Below, piece after piece: positions 20,685-29,405 of a stretch of DNA of 64,000 bases. A program made the position numbers and the translations under genes. The notes under the pieces are model-generated. The model made no database searches and was not told the DNA's origin. It worked only from the letters and a program-made list of their open reading frames with translations. Every line of letters starts with the position of its first letter. Position 1 is the stretch's first letter. The stretch is from Gordonia tangerina (GTDB taxonomy: Bacteria; Actinomycetota; Actinomycetes; Mycobacteriales; Mycobacteriaceae): positions 372,001 to 436,000 of the forward strand of contig NZ_JAKGCU010000001.1 of assembly GCF_021556435.1 (NCBI RefSeq), written 5' to 3'.

Positions 20685-22078
20685 CGACCCTACAAACGGC
20701 GGTACTGGCCGCCGACGCCGAACTCCCCGAACCCATTGCCCCCGGGTGGCAGCTGATCGTTGCGGCGCTGGCCGGCATCGCGGTGATCGTCGTGGCGATC
20801 ACGATCGCCAAGGTGCATCCGTTCCTCGCTCTGATCGGCGGTGCCGCGACCGTCGGAATTGTTGCCGGCGAATCGATCCCGACGTTGCTCGAGTCCTTCA
20901 CCGATGGGTTCGGCAGTACCGCGGCCGGTGTGGGTATCCTCATCGCCCTCGGTGCGATGTTCGCCAAACTCCTGGCCGACTCCGGTGGTGCCGACGAGAT
21001 CGTGGACACCATCGTCGGGCACGCCTCGCCACGGATGTTGCCCTGGGCGATGGCGCTCGTCGGCGCGATCATCGGCCTGCCGATGTTCTTCGAGATCGGC
21101 CTCGTCCTGCTGATGCCGGTGATCTACCTGGTCGCCCGGCGCTCGGGGTTGGGTCTGATCACCATCGGTATCCCAGCGCTCGCAGGTCTGTCGGCGATGC
21201 ACGGATTCGTGCCGCCGCACCCTGGTCCGCTGGTCGCGATCGACGCACTCGGCGCCGACCTCGGTACCACCCTGGCGCTCGGTGTGCTGGTGGCTGTCCC
21301 GACCATCATCGTGGCCGGGCCGCTGTTCGGCACCTTTGCCGGTCGCTGGGTGACGGTACCGATCCCCGATACCTTCGCCGCCGATCCCGCCGACGGGCCC
21401 ACCACCCGCCGCCCGAGCTTCGCGGTCACCATGTTCAGCGTCCTGTTGCCGGTGGTGCTGATGTTGGGCAAGGCCCTAGCCGAGATCTTCGTCGACGACG
21501 AGAACCAGATCGTGCGCCAGGTGCTCGACGTCCTCGGCACGCCCGTCATCGCGTTGCTGATCGCCGTGGTGGTCGCCATGTTCACCCTCGGCCGCGGGTC
21601 GGGGATGAATCGGGACACGATCTCCAAATGTACCGGTGCAGCCCTCCCCGCGATCGCCGGCATCCTGCTCATCGTGGCCGCGGGCGGTGGCTTCAAGCAG
21701 GTCCTCGTCGACACTGGTATCGGCACCCTGTTGGCCGACTGGGCCACGGACGTCAACATCTCGGTGCTGCTGCTCGCCTGGACGCTGGCCGCGCTCATCC
21801 GCCTGGCCACCGGATCGGCCACGGTCGCGACCATCACCGCGTCGTCGTTGATGCTCGGGCTGGTCGACGGGTTGAGTTCGGGGGAGACCTCGCTGGTCGT
21901 GCTGGCGATCGGCGCCGGCTCAGTGTTCCTGTCGCACGTCAACGACGCCGGGTTCTGGTTGGTCAAGGAGTACTTCGGGATGAGTGTGGGTCAGACCTTC
22001 AAGACCTGGTCGATGATGGAGACCGTGTTGTCGGTGACCGGTCTGATCGTCGTACTCCTGCTCGGTTTGGTGATCTGA
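20681..22078 (+). CDS. gntP: Gluconate:H+ symporter, GntP family
   Basis: A 465-residue permease with about 12 membrane helices. GntP-family motifs include MHGFVPPHPGPL (about residue 180), RLATGSATVATITASS and SHVNDAGFWLVKEYFGMS near the C-terminus. It imports gluconate for the upstream kinase. Directly after the stop codon begins a 21-bp tandem repeat array. Confidence 0.95.
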   Translation: MTTLQTAVLAADAELPEPIAPGWQLIVAALAGIAVIVVAITIAKVHPFLALIGGAATVGIVAGESIPTLLESFTDGFGSTAAGVGILIALGAMFAKLLADSGGADEIVDTIVGHASPRMLPWAMALVGAIIGLPMFFEIGLVLLMPVIYLVARRSGLGLITIGIPALAGLSAMHGFVPPHPGPLVAIDALGADLGTTLALGVLVAVPTIIVAGPLFGTFAGRWVTVPIPDTFAADPADGPTTRRPSFAVTMFSVLLPVVLMLGKALAEIFVDDENQIVRQVLDVLGTPVIALLIAVVVAMFTLGRGSGMNRDTISKCTGAALPAIAGILLIVAAGGGFKQVLVDTGIGTLLADWATDVNISVLLLAWTLAALIRLATGSATVATITASSLMLGLVDGLSSGETSLVVLAIGAGSVFLSHVNDAGFWLVKEYFGMSVGQTFKTWSMMETVLSVTGLIVVLLLGLVI

Positions 22079-22086
22079 CCGCGCAT

Positions 22087-22170
22087 GCCCAGTCGACGCG
22101 AAACAGCGCCCAGCCGACGAGAAACAGCGCCCAGTGAACGGGGAACGGCGCCCAGTCGACGGGGAGGGTG
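22087..22170 (+). repeat. 21-bp tandem repeat array, copy B (four units)
   Basis: Four head-to-tail 21-bp units at 22087-22107, 22108-22128, 22129-22149 and 22150-22170, each starting GCCCAG followed by TCGACG or a close variant. They begin 9 bp after the gntP stop codon and end about 120 bp before the lipase gene. The units are intergenic, unlike copy A, and carry no spacers. Confidence 0.9.
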
Positions 22171-22290
22171 GGGCTCGGAGGATGCGTCGACGAGGGCGCG
22201 GTGATCGCGAGAAAGATGACCCCGATCACCCCAATATGTTACTGTGCGGTAGCTTACTGGGGAATGAAACAAAGGTGGGGGAGTATCTCA

Positions 22291-23562
22291 ATGAGGCGAT
22301 TGCACACTACCTGGGCACCACGGCGACTCATCGCGCTGGTGGTCACCGGTCTGGTCGTCGGTTCCGGCCTGGCGGTGGGAGCGCCGGCCGCGACGGCCGC
22401 CGGCGACTTCTATACACCGCCCGCGCAGTTCGACACCGATCCCGGCGCCGTCATCCGTAGCGAGCCCAGTCCGCTGCTGCTGCAGATCCCGGGCGTGCCG
22501 AACCAGTGGCCGGGCACGGCCACCCGGGTGATGTACACCTCGAGCTATCAGGACGGGAAACCCGCCGCGGTGACCGGCACGCTGGTGGAGCCCACCGCGC
22601 CCTGGCAGCGCGGCGGCAAGCGGCCGACGGTCGTCCTCGGACCCGGCACCGTGGGACAAGGCGACCAGTGCGCCGGCTCCAAGATGATGAACTTCCCCCT
22701 CGCCATCGATCCGGCGAAGCCGAGCATCGCGGTCAACTACACCGCGCTCGAGTTGAACCTGTTGCTGATCAACGGTGTCCGCGTGTTCATCACCGACTAC
22801 ATCGGCATGGGCACCCCGGGCGTGCACACCTACGTGAACCGGCGAGAATCCGGTGCCGCCATGCTCGACGGCGCGCGGGCGGCGCTCCGGCTGGCCAAGG
22901 CGGGCGACGATGCACCGGTGGGCTTCTCCGGGTACTCGCAGGGCGGCGGTGCCGCCGCCTCGGCCGCCGAAATGGCGCAGACCTATGCGCCCGAACTCAA
23001 CGTCAAGGCGACTTATGCCGGTGCGCCGCCGGCCGATCTCGCCAAGGTGACCCAGCAGATCGATGGCACGTTCATCGCCGGCGCCATCGGCTACGCGATC
23101 AACGGTCTCGCGGCTCGGTATCCGTCGCTGCAGCCGGTACTCGACCGGGAGACCACGGCGTTTGGACGGCACGTGCTCTCCCAGGTGGCCACGCAGTGCA
23201 TCGGTGACACCGGGCTCGCGTTCGGGTTCCAACGCACCACTCAGTGGACGCGTACCGGGGAGTCGCTTTCGGCGGTCATAGACCGGAGCCCGGCAGCCAA
23301 GAAGGCGGTCGACGAGCAGCGGATCGGTCGCCTGACGCCCAATGCCCCGGTCCTGCTCGAGGGCGGCATCAGCGATGACGTCATCCCGTACGGCCAGGTC
23401 CAGCAGCTCTACCGGGATTGGCGCGCGCAGGGCGCCGACGTCGCGCTGGTGACCAACGAGATCCCGCCGATCTTCCCGGGCCTGGTGGTCAACCATGCGT
23501 TGCCGATGCTGACGACATTGCTGCCGGGAACACAGTTCCTGCTCACGCATTTCGACAGCTGA
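22291..23562 (+). CDS. Secreted lipase, LIP (secretory lipase) family, second copy
   Basis: A 423-residue exported alpha/beta hydrolase of the same family as the protein at 2469-3608. Residues 1-37 form a signal peptide (RRLHTTWAPRR, hydrophobic core LIALVVTGLVVGSGLAV, then APAATAA). The nucleophile is Ser at about residue 216 in GYSQGG; GISDDVIPYGQ and NHALPM probably hold the Asp and His. Extended LGPGTVGQGDQCAGS and DYIGMGTPGVHTYVNR match the larger actinobacterial LIP proteins. The ATG at 22291 has GGGGGAG upstream. Substrate is probably a triacylglycerol or wax ester. Confidence 0.88.
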   Translation: MRRLHTTWAPRRLIALVVTGLVVGSGLAVGAPAATAAGDFYTPPAQFDTDPGAVIRSEPSPLLLQIPGVPNQWPGTATRVMYTSSYQDGKPAAVTGTLVEPTAPWQRGGKRPTVVLGPGTVGQGDQCAGSKMMNFPLAIDPAKPSIAVNYTALELNLLLINGVRVFITDYIGMGTPGVHTYVNRRESGAAMLDGARAALRLAKAGDDAPVGFSGYSQGGGAAASAAEMAQTYAPELNVKATYAGAPPADLAKVTQQIDGTFIAGAIGYAINGLAARYPSLQPVLDRETTAFGRHVLSQVATQCIGDTGLAFGFQRTTQWTRTGESLSAVIDRSPAAKKAVDEQRIGRLTPNAPVLLEGGISDDVIPYGQVQQLYRDWRAQGADVALVTNEIPPIFPGLVVNHALPMLTTLLPGTQFLLTHFDS

Positions 23563-23665
23563 CGCCGACAACTCGTCGTAGGACACTTGATTCGGCTCGA
23601 CTCGCCCAAGACGCTTCCGGGCGCATCGGGAATGTGATGTGCTGTCGCCCGTGTGGGGGACTGAG

Positions 23666-25099
23666 ATGAGGTCGGTGGGTACGGTGCGGACGTCGAGGTG
23701 GACCGCGATCATCGCGCTGATCGCGGCAACGATGGTGGTGACCACACCCTCGGCCGGCGCGGCGCCCGCTGTCTCGCCGCAGCCGCCCGCCGGGGTCGGT
23801 CCCGTCGGCACCTCGCTGATGCACGGCGATCTGTGGTCGACGGATTCGACGCCTTTCCGCGGCCCCGGACGCACCGCCCGCCTGGCCGGTTCCTCGGTAC
23901 CCGGCGGGGCCTGCGCGGCGACGTTCATCGGCAGCGACGGTATGCCCGTGTCGTTGTGTACGCAGTTCGTGGGCACTGCGCCACCGGAATTCGCCGTACC
24001 GACGGTCACCCTGTTCGATCCACAGACCGCCGCGCCGGTGGCACGGCTGCAGCTGGCCAAGGGTGGACTGCTGGGCGGTGTCTACGGCTACCTCGACAGC
24101 CGTGACCGCGTTGTCGTCGCCGACGGATCGGGTGAGATTCTCCGGGTCGCACACCGCCAGACCCCCATTGGCTGGCAGGTCTACGTCGACGACCGCGTGG
24201 ACGTCTCCGGCCACATCCCCGACGGCGACGCGATCACCGGTCTGGCGCCGGACTTCGACAACCGGATCTGGTTCGCGACCACCCACGGGGTGGTGGGCAC
24301 TGTCGACGACACCCGAGTCCGCTCGATGCACCTGCGGCCCGGAGAAGACCTGGGCAACGGGTTGTCGGTGCGGGAATCGGGGGTCTCGGTGCTCTCCACG
24401 CACGCGCTCTACGAGATGCGCGCCGGCGCCGACGGCGTCCCCCGTGTGGTGTGGCGCCGAGGTTACGACCGTGGTGCGGCGAGGCGTCCCGGTCAGCTGA
24501 CCTGGGGGTCGGGGACCACCCCCACCTACTTCGGCCCCGGCGGGGACAGCTGGGTAGCGATCGTCGACAACGCCGCGCGGCCGGAGCTGATCGTCTACGA
24601 CAGTGATTCCGGCGCCACGGTCTGCCGAATGCCCGCTTTTGGTGGTTCGGGGCAGGGCACCGAGAACTCGATTCTGGCTTGGGGCGACTCGCTGGTGATC
24701 CCGAGCACCTACGGCTACCAGTACCCGCCGATGGCGGTCACCGGACCGAGCGTGCCGACGAATGCCCCGTTCGTGGGTGGGTCCACCCGGATCGACGTGT
24801 CGCCGAGCGGGTGCCGCCGGGTCTGGGAGAACCGCGACCGGATCGCGACCCTGCCGCGACTGACCCGCGGAGACGGCCTGATCAACTCGCTCGGTTACGG
24901 CCCGTACGTGCCCGGATCGGTGCAGCAGCTGGGCCCGGTCTATTACGTGGCAACCGATTTCGCGACCGGACAACGAGTGCGCACGCTCCGGGTGGGGGAT
25001 GGCCCGATCGACGAACCGCTCGAACTCACCGGCACCATCGCCCCTGACGGCACGATGTGGCAGGCAACCGTCGGGCGCATGCTGAAGATCTCGCGGTGA
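23666..25099 (+). CDS. Secreted beta-propeller-like protein, function unknown
   Basis: A 477-residue exported protein. The N-terminal signal (TSRWTAIIALIAATMVVTTPS, ending around GAA) is clear. The mature part shows recurring segments such as GEILRVAHRQTP, DNRIWFATTHGVVG and GTMWQATVGRMLKIS, spaced like blades of a seven- or eight-bladed propeller of the quinoprotein type, but no metal or PQQ-binding residues are recognisable. Four Cys suggest disulfides. It follows the lipase gene by about 100 bp on the same strand. No function is proposed. Confidence 0.7.
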   Translation: MRSVGTVRTSRWTAIIALIAATMVVTTPSAGAAPAVSPQPPAGVGPVGTSLMHGDLWSTDSTPFRGPGRTARLAGSSVPGGACAATFIGSDGMPVSLCTQFVGTAPPEFAVPTVTLFDPQTAAPVARLQLAKGGLLGGVYGYLDSRDRVVVADGSGEILRVAHRQTPIGWQVYVDDRVDVSGHIPDGDAITGLAPDFDNRIWFATTHGVVGTVDDTRVRSMHLRPGEDLGNGLSVRESGVSVLSTHALYEMRAGADGVPRVVWRRGYDRGAARRPGQLTWGSGTTPTYFGPGGDSWVAIVDNAARPELIVYDSDSGATVCRMPAFGGSGQGTENSILAWGDSLVIPSTYGYQYPPMAVTGPSVPTNAPFVGGSTRIDVSPSGCRRVWENRDRIATLPRLTRGDGLINSLGYGPYVPGSVQQLGPVYYVATDFATGQRVRTLRVGDGPIDEPLELTGTIAPDGTMWQATVGRMLKISR

Positions 25100-25127
25100 G
25101 GCGGGATGGCCGTGGGACAATCGCGTC

Positions 25128-25778
25128 ATGACCGACCCTGACGACCCGGATCGGATTCCGACCCAGGCCGAACTCGACGCCGAGGACATGGCTGCCATCG
25201 AGCACAGGTCGCGCGACCGTGACGAAGCGAATCTGTACCCGCCGCGGCCCGGCGATCCCGGACCGGCGCCGGCGGCGTTGAGTCTGCACGCGCGAGTCGC
25301 GTGGTGGGGTTCGGCGATCGCCGGGCTGATCAGCGTCGTCTACGGATTCCTCAACCTCGGGATGATCAGCGACCTGCTGCGGGCACGCCTGCTCGAAGGG
25401 GTGGTCAACGACCCACGCAATGCCAGCCCGGAGGATCAAGTCGACTCGCTGGCCGGCTTCTTCCCGCCGTTCATGCTCGCCACGATTGTGGTGTTCCTGG
25501 TGATCGAGTACGCGCTGCTGGTGGCCTCGGTCACCCATCACAGCCGCAACTGCCGCAACTTCTTCCTCGCTGCGGTGGTGATCAACCTGATGTGCATCCC
25601 CATCGGCATCGACCTGCTCTTCGACTACCCGGAGGTATGGTCGGCGATGCCGGTCATCGCGTGGCTGCAATTCGCTCTGCTCATCGTCGCCAGTGTGTTC
25701 ACCTTGCGGCGCAACGTCAATCAGTGGCTGCCCGACTCGACCCGGATGCGTCCGACGAAGATGTTCCGGGCGCGATAG
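25128..25778 (+). CDS. Four-helix membrane protein, unknown
   Basis: A 216-residue protein with an acidic N-terminal 60 residues (DPDDPDRIPTQAELDAED) and four predicted membrane helices, roughly at residues 57-77, 110-132, 142-162 and 172-190. No family recognised. It lies 28 bp after the propeller-like gene on the same strand and could be co-transcribed. The C-terminus (MRPTKMFRAR) is basic, indicating a cytoplasmic end. Confidence 0.65.
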   Translation: MTDPDDPDRIPTQAELDAEDMAAIEHRSRDRDEANLYPPRPGDPGPAPAALSLHARVAWWGSAIAGLISVVYGFLNLGMISDLLRARLLEGVVNDPRNASPEDQVDSLAGFFPPFMLATIVVFLVIEYALLVASVTHHSRNCRNFFLAAVVINLMCIPIGIDLLFDYPEVWSAMPVIAWLQFALLIVASVFTLRRNVNQWLPDSTRMRPTKMFRAR

Positions 25779-25794
25779 CGCACCCGCAACAGTC

Positions 25795-27123
25795 TCAACT
25801 CTCCAACGCGAGCAGCTCTTTGGTGAACTCGGCCTCGTCGATGAGAGTGCTGTGTCCATCGGCTACCACCACCTGGCCGTGGACCATCACGGTGTCGACA
25901 ATCCTCGGTGAGCCGGTGGTGAGCACAGATGAACCGGGGTCGCGGACCGGCAGCGTCGCGTAGTCGCGGTCGAACCGGAACAGTGTCAGGTCTGCCGGGG
26001 CGCCGACGGTGACCCCACCGCTCACCGCGGGGAGGCCGAGTGCGCTGTTCGCACCACCGCAGGCGATGTCGAGCATGGCGCCGAAACCGAGCAGGTCCGC
26101 GCGTCGGTGTAGCGCCCGCTGCAGGTAGGCGGCGATCCGGAAGGTCTCCAGCATGTCCTGGGTGTCGTTGCTGGCCGCCCCGTCGACGCCCAGGCCCACC
26201 CGGATGCCGCGTTCGAGCATGGCCGGAACCGGTGCGATCCCACTGCCCAGACGCATATTCGACAGCGGATTGTGGGACACGGCCACCCCACGTTCGGCGA
26301 GGATCTGTTGTCCGAGGTCGTCGAGTTCGACACAGTGCACGGCCAGCACCCGGTCCCACAGGAACCCGTTGCCGTCGAGATACTCCACCGCACCGACGCC
26401 GGCGTGTTCGAGGCACATCCGGTCGTCGGTGGGGGTTTCGAGCAGATGGATGGACACCGGGAGCTCGTGACGTTGGGCGAACTCACGTAGCGTGGCCATC
26501 CCGGTCTCGGTCACCGACCGCGGGTTGGGCACCGCCAGCGCCATCGAGATCGGCGTATCGGCAACCTGCGTGCGCAGATGATCCACATGCGAGAGTACTT
26601 CGTCGAGCGGCTGCATCAGCCGTGGCTCGAATCCCCACTTGCGGGTGGCATCCGGACGGTCTGCCACACCGCGGCCCAGCACCGCACGAATCCCGGTGTC
26701 GGCCAACGCCTGGATCACCGCACCGTGCACTTCGGTCGAGGGGTGTGGCCACATGTGCTCGACGACGGTCGTGGTACCCGACCGCAACGCCTCGAGACAT
26801 GCCGACACCGCGGCCAGATAGGCGCGTCGCGGGGTGATGGCCACCGACTCCTCGCCGACGGCGAGTAGCCACTCGAGCAGTGGTGTGCACTCGGCGATGC
26901 CGCGCATCAGTGACTGCTGCAGGTGAGTGTGGGTATTGACGAACCCGGGGATCAGGTGGCCGTTGCCATCACCGGGATGTGGGGTTGCGGTGATCGCCGT
27001 GACCACGCCGTCCTCGACCAGGACGTCCTGATGGCTGTGCCAGGCGCCGCCGGTGTAGACAGTGACGTCGCGGAACGCGGGTGTGGGAGCTGCCGGTGCG
27101 GCGGGTGTTGCCGGTGTGGTCAC
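25795..27123 (-). CDS. Amidohydrolase/deaminase (TrzA/ATZ-type, cytosine/guanine-deaminase-like)
   Basis: A 442-residue metal-dependent hydrolase of the ATZ/TRZ clade, whose members deaminate or dechlorinate N-heterocycles such as guanine, 8-oxoguanine or s-triazines. The metal ligands HTH sit at residues 65-67 (GFVNTHTHLQQS); the downstream His is in LAVHCVELDD, with the SHNPLSNMRLGSGIAPV substrate loop and the metal Asp in GLGVDGAASND. It starts with GTG behind AGGGG and lies 8 bp after the 2-oxoglutarate oxygenase gene, forming a two-gene operon. Substrate unknown; a purine or related heterocycle is likely. Confidence 0.85.
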   Translation of the reverse strand: MTTPATPAAPAAPTPAFRDVTVYTGGAWHSHQDVLVEDGVVTAITATPHPGDGNGHLIPGFVNTHTHLQQSLMRGIAECTPLLEWLLAVGEESVAITPRRAYLAAVSACLEALRSGTTTVVEHMWPHPSTEVHGAVIQALADTGIRAVLGRGVADRPDATRKWGFEPRLMQPLDEVLSHVDHLRTQVADTPISMALAVPNPRSVTETGMATLREFAQRHELPVSIHLLETPTDDRMCLEHAGVGAVEYLDGNGFLWDRVLAVHCVELDDLGQQILAERGVAVSHNPLSNMRLGSGIAPVPAMLERGIRVGLGVDGAASNDTQDMLETFRIAAYLQRALHRRADLLGFGAMLDIACGGANSALGLPAVSGGVTVGAPADLTLFRFDRDYATLPVRDPGSSVLTTGSPRIVDTVMVHGQVVVADGHSTLIDEAEFTKELLALES

Positions 27124-27131
27124 GACGTCCC

Positions 27132-28151
27132 CTACTTGCCGTAGTTGGCCGCGACGCGCTGCGCGATGTAGTCGGCGGCCGTGATCGGCGGGTACGTGCC
27201 CGCGGCGCTCTCGATCACCACGTCGGTGTTGGCCTGCGCGAAGTAGGCGATCGTGTAGCGCGGCCCGGTGTACTCGCCGCGGCGCGGGGCCCGCACGCGG
27301 TGGAAGTTCGACGGCAGACGGTCATCGGACCAGCGCATCAGCATGTCACCGATGTTGCAGGTGATCGCGTCGTCGGAGGGTTCGACCGGTGTCCAGGCCT
27401 GACCCTCGGCCTCGGCGCCGGGCAACACCTGCAGACCCCCTTGACCGGTGCGCTGGAAGAGCAGCGTCAGGGCGTCGAAATCGGTGTGGGCACCGGCACG
27501 CCACGCGGAGTCCGCGTCGAGCAGTTCGGCGGGAAATGCGTAGTAGTGCAGCAGACGCAGCGTGCTCTGGTAGGTGCGGGAGGCGGGATCGTGTGCCCGG
27601 GTGAAGAATTCCCGGTCCAGGCCGAGCTTGTCGGCGAAACAGCTCAGTAGGTCCATCGCCAGACGCCAGCATTTGCGCTCGAATTCCTCGATGGTGGCGC
27701 GGAACCCGGCCAGTTCGTGCTCACCGGGCCAGAGGCCGTCCATCCGCGGGCGGGTGACCTGGAAGGACTCCTTCTGGTCGGGCGTGCCGACCGACGGCCG
27801 AACCTGACTCATGTATTCCCAGCCCGCGTTTTGGCCTTTGCGCAGCGGATACTGTTCTTTCACCACGGTGGGCAGATCAAAGAATCGCGCCGACATGTCG
27901 AAGGTGTGGTTGACCTCGGCCATGTCGATGCCGTGATCGACGACCTGGAAGAAGCCGATGTCGGTTGCCGCCGCCCAGAGGTCGTCGGCGATCTGCCCGC
28001 GGCGCTGCGCGAAGTCGGCGAGACTGATGCGTCGTACCTCGCGGTCGGTTGTCTCGGTGCCCAGCCCGCCCATCGCGCGTTCGCGGTGCAGCTCGGCCAT
28101 CTCGTCGGCTCGGACGGAACGATGACGGGTGGCGGTGGTGATCTCGGACAT
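27132..28151 (-). CDS. 2-oxoglutarate/Fe(II) oxygenase, isopenicillin N synthase-like
   Basis: A 339-residue non-haem iron oxygenase of the IPNS/2OG-Fe(II) superfamily. The N-terminal DIOX_N region (WAAATDIGFFQVVDHGI) and the C-terminal barrel are complete. Iron ligands are His222 and Asp224 (GAHTDFDAL) and His284 (SNFHRV); Arg298 with Thr300 (RYT) should bind the 2OG carboxylate. The ATG at 28151 is preceded by GAGAGA. It is the first gene of an operon with the amidohydrolase and has a structured leader of about 115 bases. Hydroxylation of a nitrogen heterocycle before deamination is a plausible but unproven role. Confidence 0.85.
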   Translation of the reverse strand: MSEITTATRHRSVRADEMAELHRERAMGGLGTETTDREVRRISLADFAQRRGQIADDLWAAATDIGFFQVVDHGIDMAEVNHTFDMSARFFDLPTVVKEQYPLRKGQNAGWEYMSQVRPSVGTPDQKESFQVTRPRMDGLWPGEHELAGFRATIEEFERKCWRLAMDLLSCFADKLGLDREFFTRAHDPASRTYQSTLRLLHYYAFPAELLDADSAWRAGAHTDFDALTLLFQRTGQGGLQVLPGAEAEGQAWTPVEPSDDAITCNIGDMLMRWSDDRLPSNFHRVRAPRRGEYTGPRYTIAYFAQANTDVVIESAAGTYPPITAADYIAQRVAANYGK

Positions 28152-28289
28152 GCGTTCTCTCTCGTGGTGATGAGGCCGCATGCGCTTTTCGACGCGGTGC
28201 CTGAGAGATGAGGACACCGCGGACGCGAACAACGGGACTCTGGCCCGCTGCTACATACGACCTCGTGGGTCCGAGCATAGGTGACACCT
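28152..28289 (-). promoter_or_regulatory. Promoter and structured leader of the oxygenase-amidohydrolase operon
   Basis: A TATGCT -10 hexamer (28279-28274, minus strand) overlaps a perfect 11-bp palindrome AGGTGACACCT (28279-28289), probably an operator. Transcription from about 28267 would give a leader of about 115 bases with two hairpins: a 7-bp stem (arms 28250-28244 and 28236-28230, one G-U pair) with loop CCAGAGT, and a second stem (CGCGGTG/CACCGCG, arms 28221-28215 and 28199-28193) enclosing CATCTCTCAGG. AGAG of the first loop can pair with CTCT of the second. No known riboswitch class fits fully. Confidence 0.5.
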
Positions 28290-28339
28290 GCCGAGTCCGC
28301 GAGGCGGCGCGGGTTCAGGCAAGCCTTCCCTGATTTTCT

Positions 28340-28384
28340 GGAACTGTTCCTATTTCTGGACTCGTTCCAGAAAACTGCTACAGT
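28340..28384 (+). promoter_or_regulatory. Fur-box-like operators and leaderless promoter of the fur gene
   Basis: GGAACTGTTCC (28340-28350, perfect 5-1-5 palindrome) and TTCTGGACTCGTTCCAGAA (28354-28372, arms of 7) lie before a TACAGT -10 element (28379-28384). The ATG follows 7 bases after the hexamer, so the mRNA is probably leaderless. The AT-richer repeats are the likely autoregulatory sites of the Fur-type regulator. Confidence 0.65.
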
Positions 28385-28390
28385 GGAGTC

Positions 28391-28831
28391 ATGTCAGATC
28401 GTCACCGGTTCCATCGACGGCTTCGCGAAGCGGGAATGCGGGTCACCGCGCCCCGCATCGCGGTGCTGGAGATTCTGGACGATCACCCGCACTCGACCGC
28501 GGATTTCGTCGCCACCGGGGTCCGCGAACACCTCGGCGGGGTGTCCACGCAGACCGTCTACGACGTCCTGCGCGCGTGTACGAATCGCGGTCTGCTTCGG
28601 CGCATCGAACCGGCTGGTTCGCCGGTCCGCTATGAGACCCGCACGGGCGACAATCATCACCATCTGATCTGTCGTCGCTGCGGACAGATCGTCGACATCG
28701 ATTGCGCGGTCGGGCAGGCCCCGTGTGCGCTGCCCGATGACGATCACGGCTACCGCATCGATGAGGCCGAGGTCACCTACTGGGGTGAATGCCCGCGGTG
28801 TCGCAGTTCGGTTGCGGTGAAAGGAAAATGA
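28391..28831 (+). CDS. Fur-family regulator, FurA-like
   Basis: A 146-residue metal-dependent repressor closely resembling mycobacterial FurA. The winged HTH lies at residues 15-70 (MRVTAPRIAVLEILDDHPH, then VSTQTVYDVLRACTNRGLL). The dimerisation domain has the HHH cluster (GDNHHHLICRRCGQIVDID) with the CxxC zinc pair and a second CxxC near the C-terminus (GECPRCRS). In mycobacteria FurA represses katG, but no catalase gene is here; ohr and dps follow on the same strand. Regulation of peroxide and iron defence is inferred. Confidence 0.9.
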   Translation: MSDRHRFHRRLREAGMRVTAPRIAVLEILDDHPHSTADFVATGVREHLGGVSTQTVYDVLRACTNRGLLRRIEPAGSPVRYETRTGDNHHHLICRRCGQIVDIDCAVGQAPCALPDDDHGYRIDEAEVTYWGECPRCRSSVAVKGK

Positions 28832-28870
28832 CGAAGCAAACGTCCAGAACCGTGTGAACGCACTGTGATC

Positions 28871-28907
28871 CAGCGACACCGAGTGGATTCAGCAACACCG
28901 AGTGAGT
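28871..28907 (+). repeat. Short tandem repeat before the ohr gene
   Basis: A 19-bp unit beginning CAGCGACACCGAGTGG is repeated immediately (CAGCAACACCGAGTGA) just before the ribosome-binding site of the ohr gene. Two copies only. It could be a pair of regulator half-sites or a chance duplication. Confidence 0.6.
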
Positions 28908-28919
28908 CAGGAGAAGCCC

Positions 28920-29354
28920 ATGGCAGCAATTGATCCCGTGTACACCGTCGCCTCCACGGCAACCGGGGGTGGCCGAGACGGCCAGGTCGTCTCGCAGCCC
29001 GGCCGGGTCGACCTCGACATGCGGCCGCCCACCGAGATGGGCGGCAGCGGCGAAGGCGCGAATCCCGAGGAGTTGTTCTCAGCCGGCTACGCGTCGTGCT
29101 TCCTCGGAGCTTTGCGGGCGACCGCCAAGCAGGCGGGCGCGCAGGTGCCCGACGAGGCGACGGTGACCGTGACGGTCGGCATCGGCAAGGACGACGCCGA
29201 CGGCGGATTCGCCCTCGTCGCCACCATCGAGACCTATTTGCCGGGCCTCGACGAGGCAAAGGCCAAGGAGCTGGCCGAAGGCGCCCATGCCTTCTGCCCG
29301 TACTCCAAGGCCACCAAGGGAAATATCGAGCACAACATCACGGTTCGGGTCTGA
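28920..29354 (+). CDS. ohr: Organic hydroperoxide resistance protein (Ohr/OsmC)
   Basis: A 144-residue thiol peroxidase reducing organic hydroperoxides with lipoyl or thiol donors. The two catalytic Cys are residues 60 (GYASCFLGAL) and 126 (AHAFCPYSKA), with the family Arg19 and Glu51 also in place. The C-terminal YSKATKGNI motif is typical of Ohr. AGGAG precedes the ATG. It lies between a Fur regulator and dps, unusual because ohr is more often paired with an OhrR gene, so control by Fur is possible. Confidence 0.94.
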   Translation: MAAIDPVYTVASTATGGGRDGQVVSQPGRVDLDMRPPTEMGGSGEGANPEELFSAGYASCFLGALRATAKQAGAQVPDEATVTVTVGIGKDDADGGFALVATIETYLPGLDEAKAKELAEGAHAFCPYSKATKGNIEHNITVRV

Positions 29355-29405
29355 CCCGACCCGCACCGACGCGTACAGCCCACGCAAGGAAAGGAGCGGT
29401 CCACC

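Noticed and set aside
22087..22170. 21-bp arrays as a CRISPR
   Set aside because: Units are directly adjacent with no spacers, and there are no cas genes in the window.
28199..28215. TPP or glycine riboswitch
   Set aside because: CTGAGA on the plus strand recalls TPP and ATCTCTCAGGC on the minus strand recalls glycine aptamers, but the remaining conserved cores of both classes are absent.
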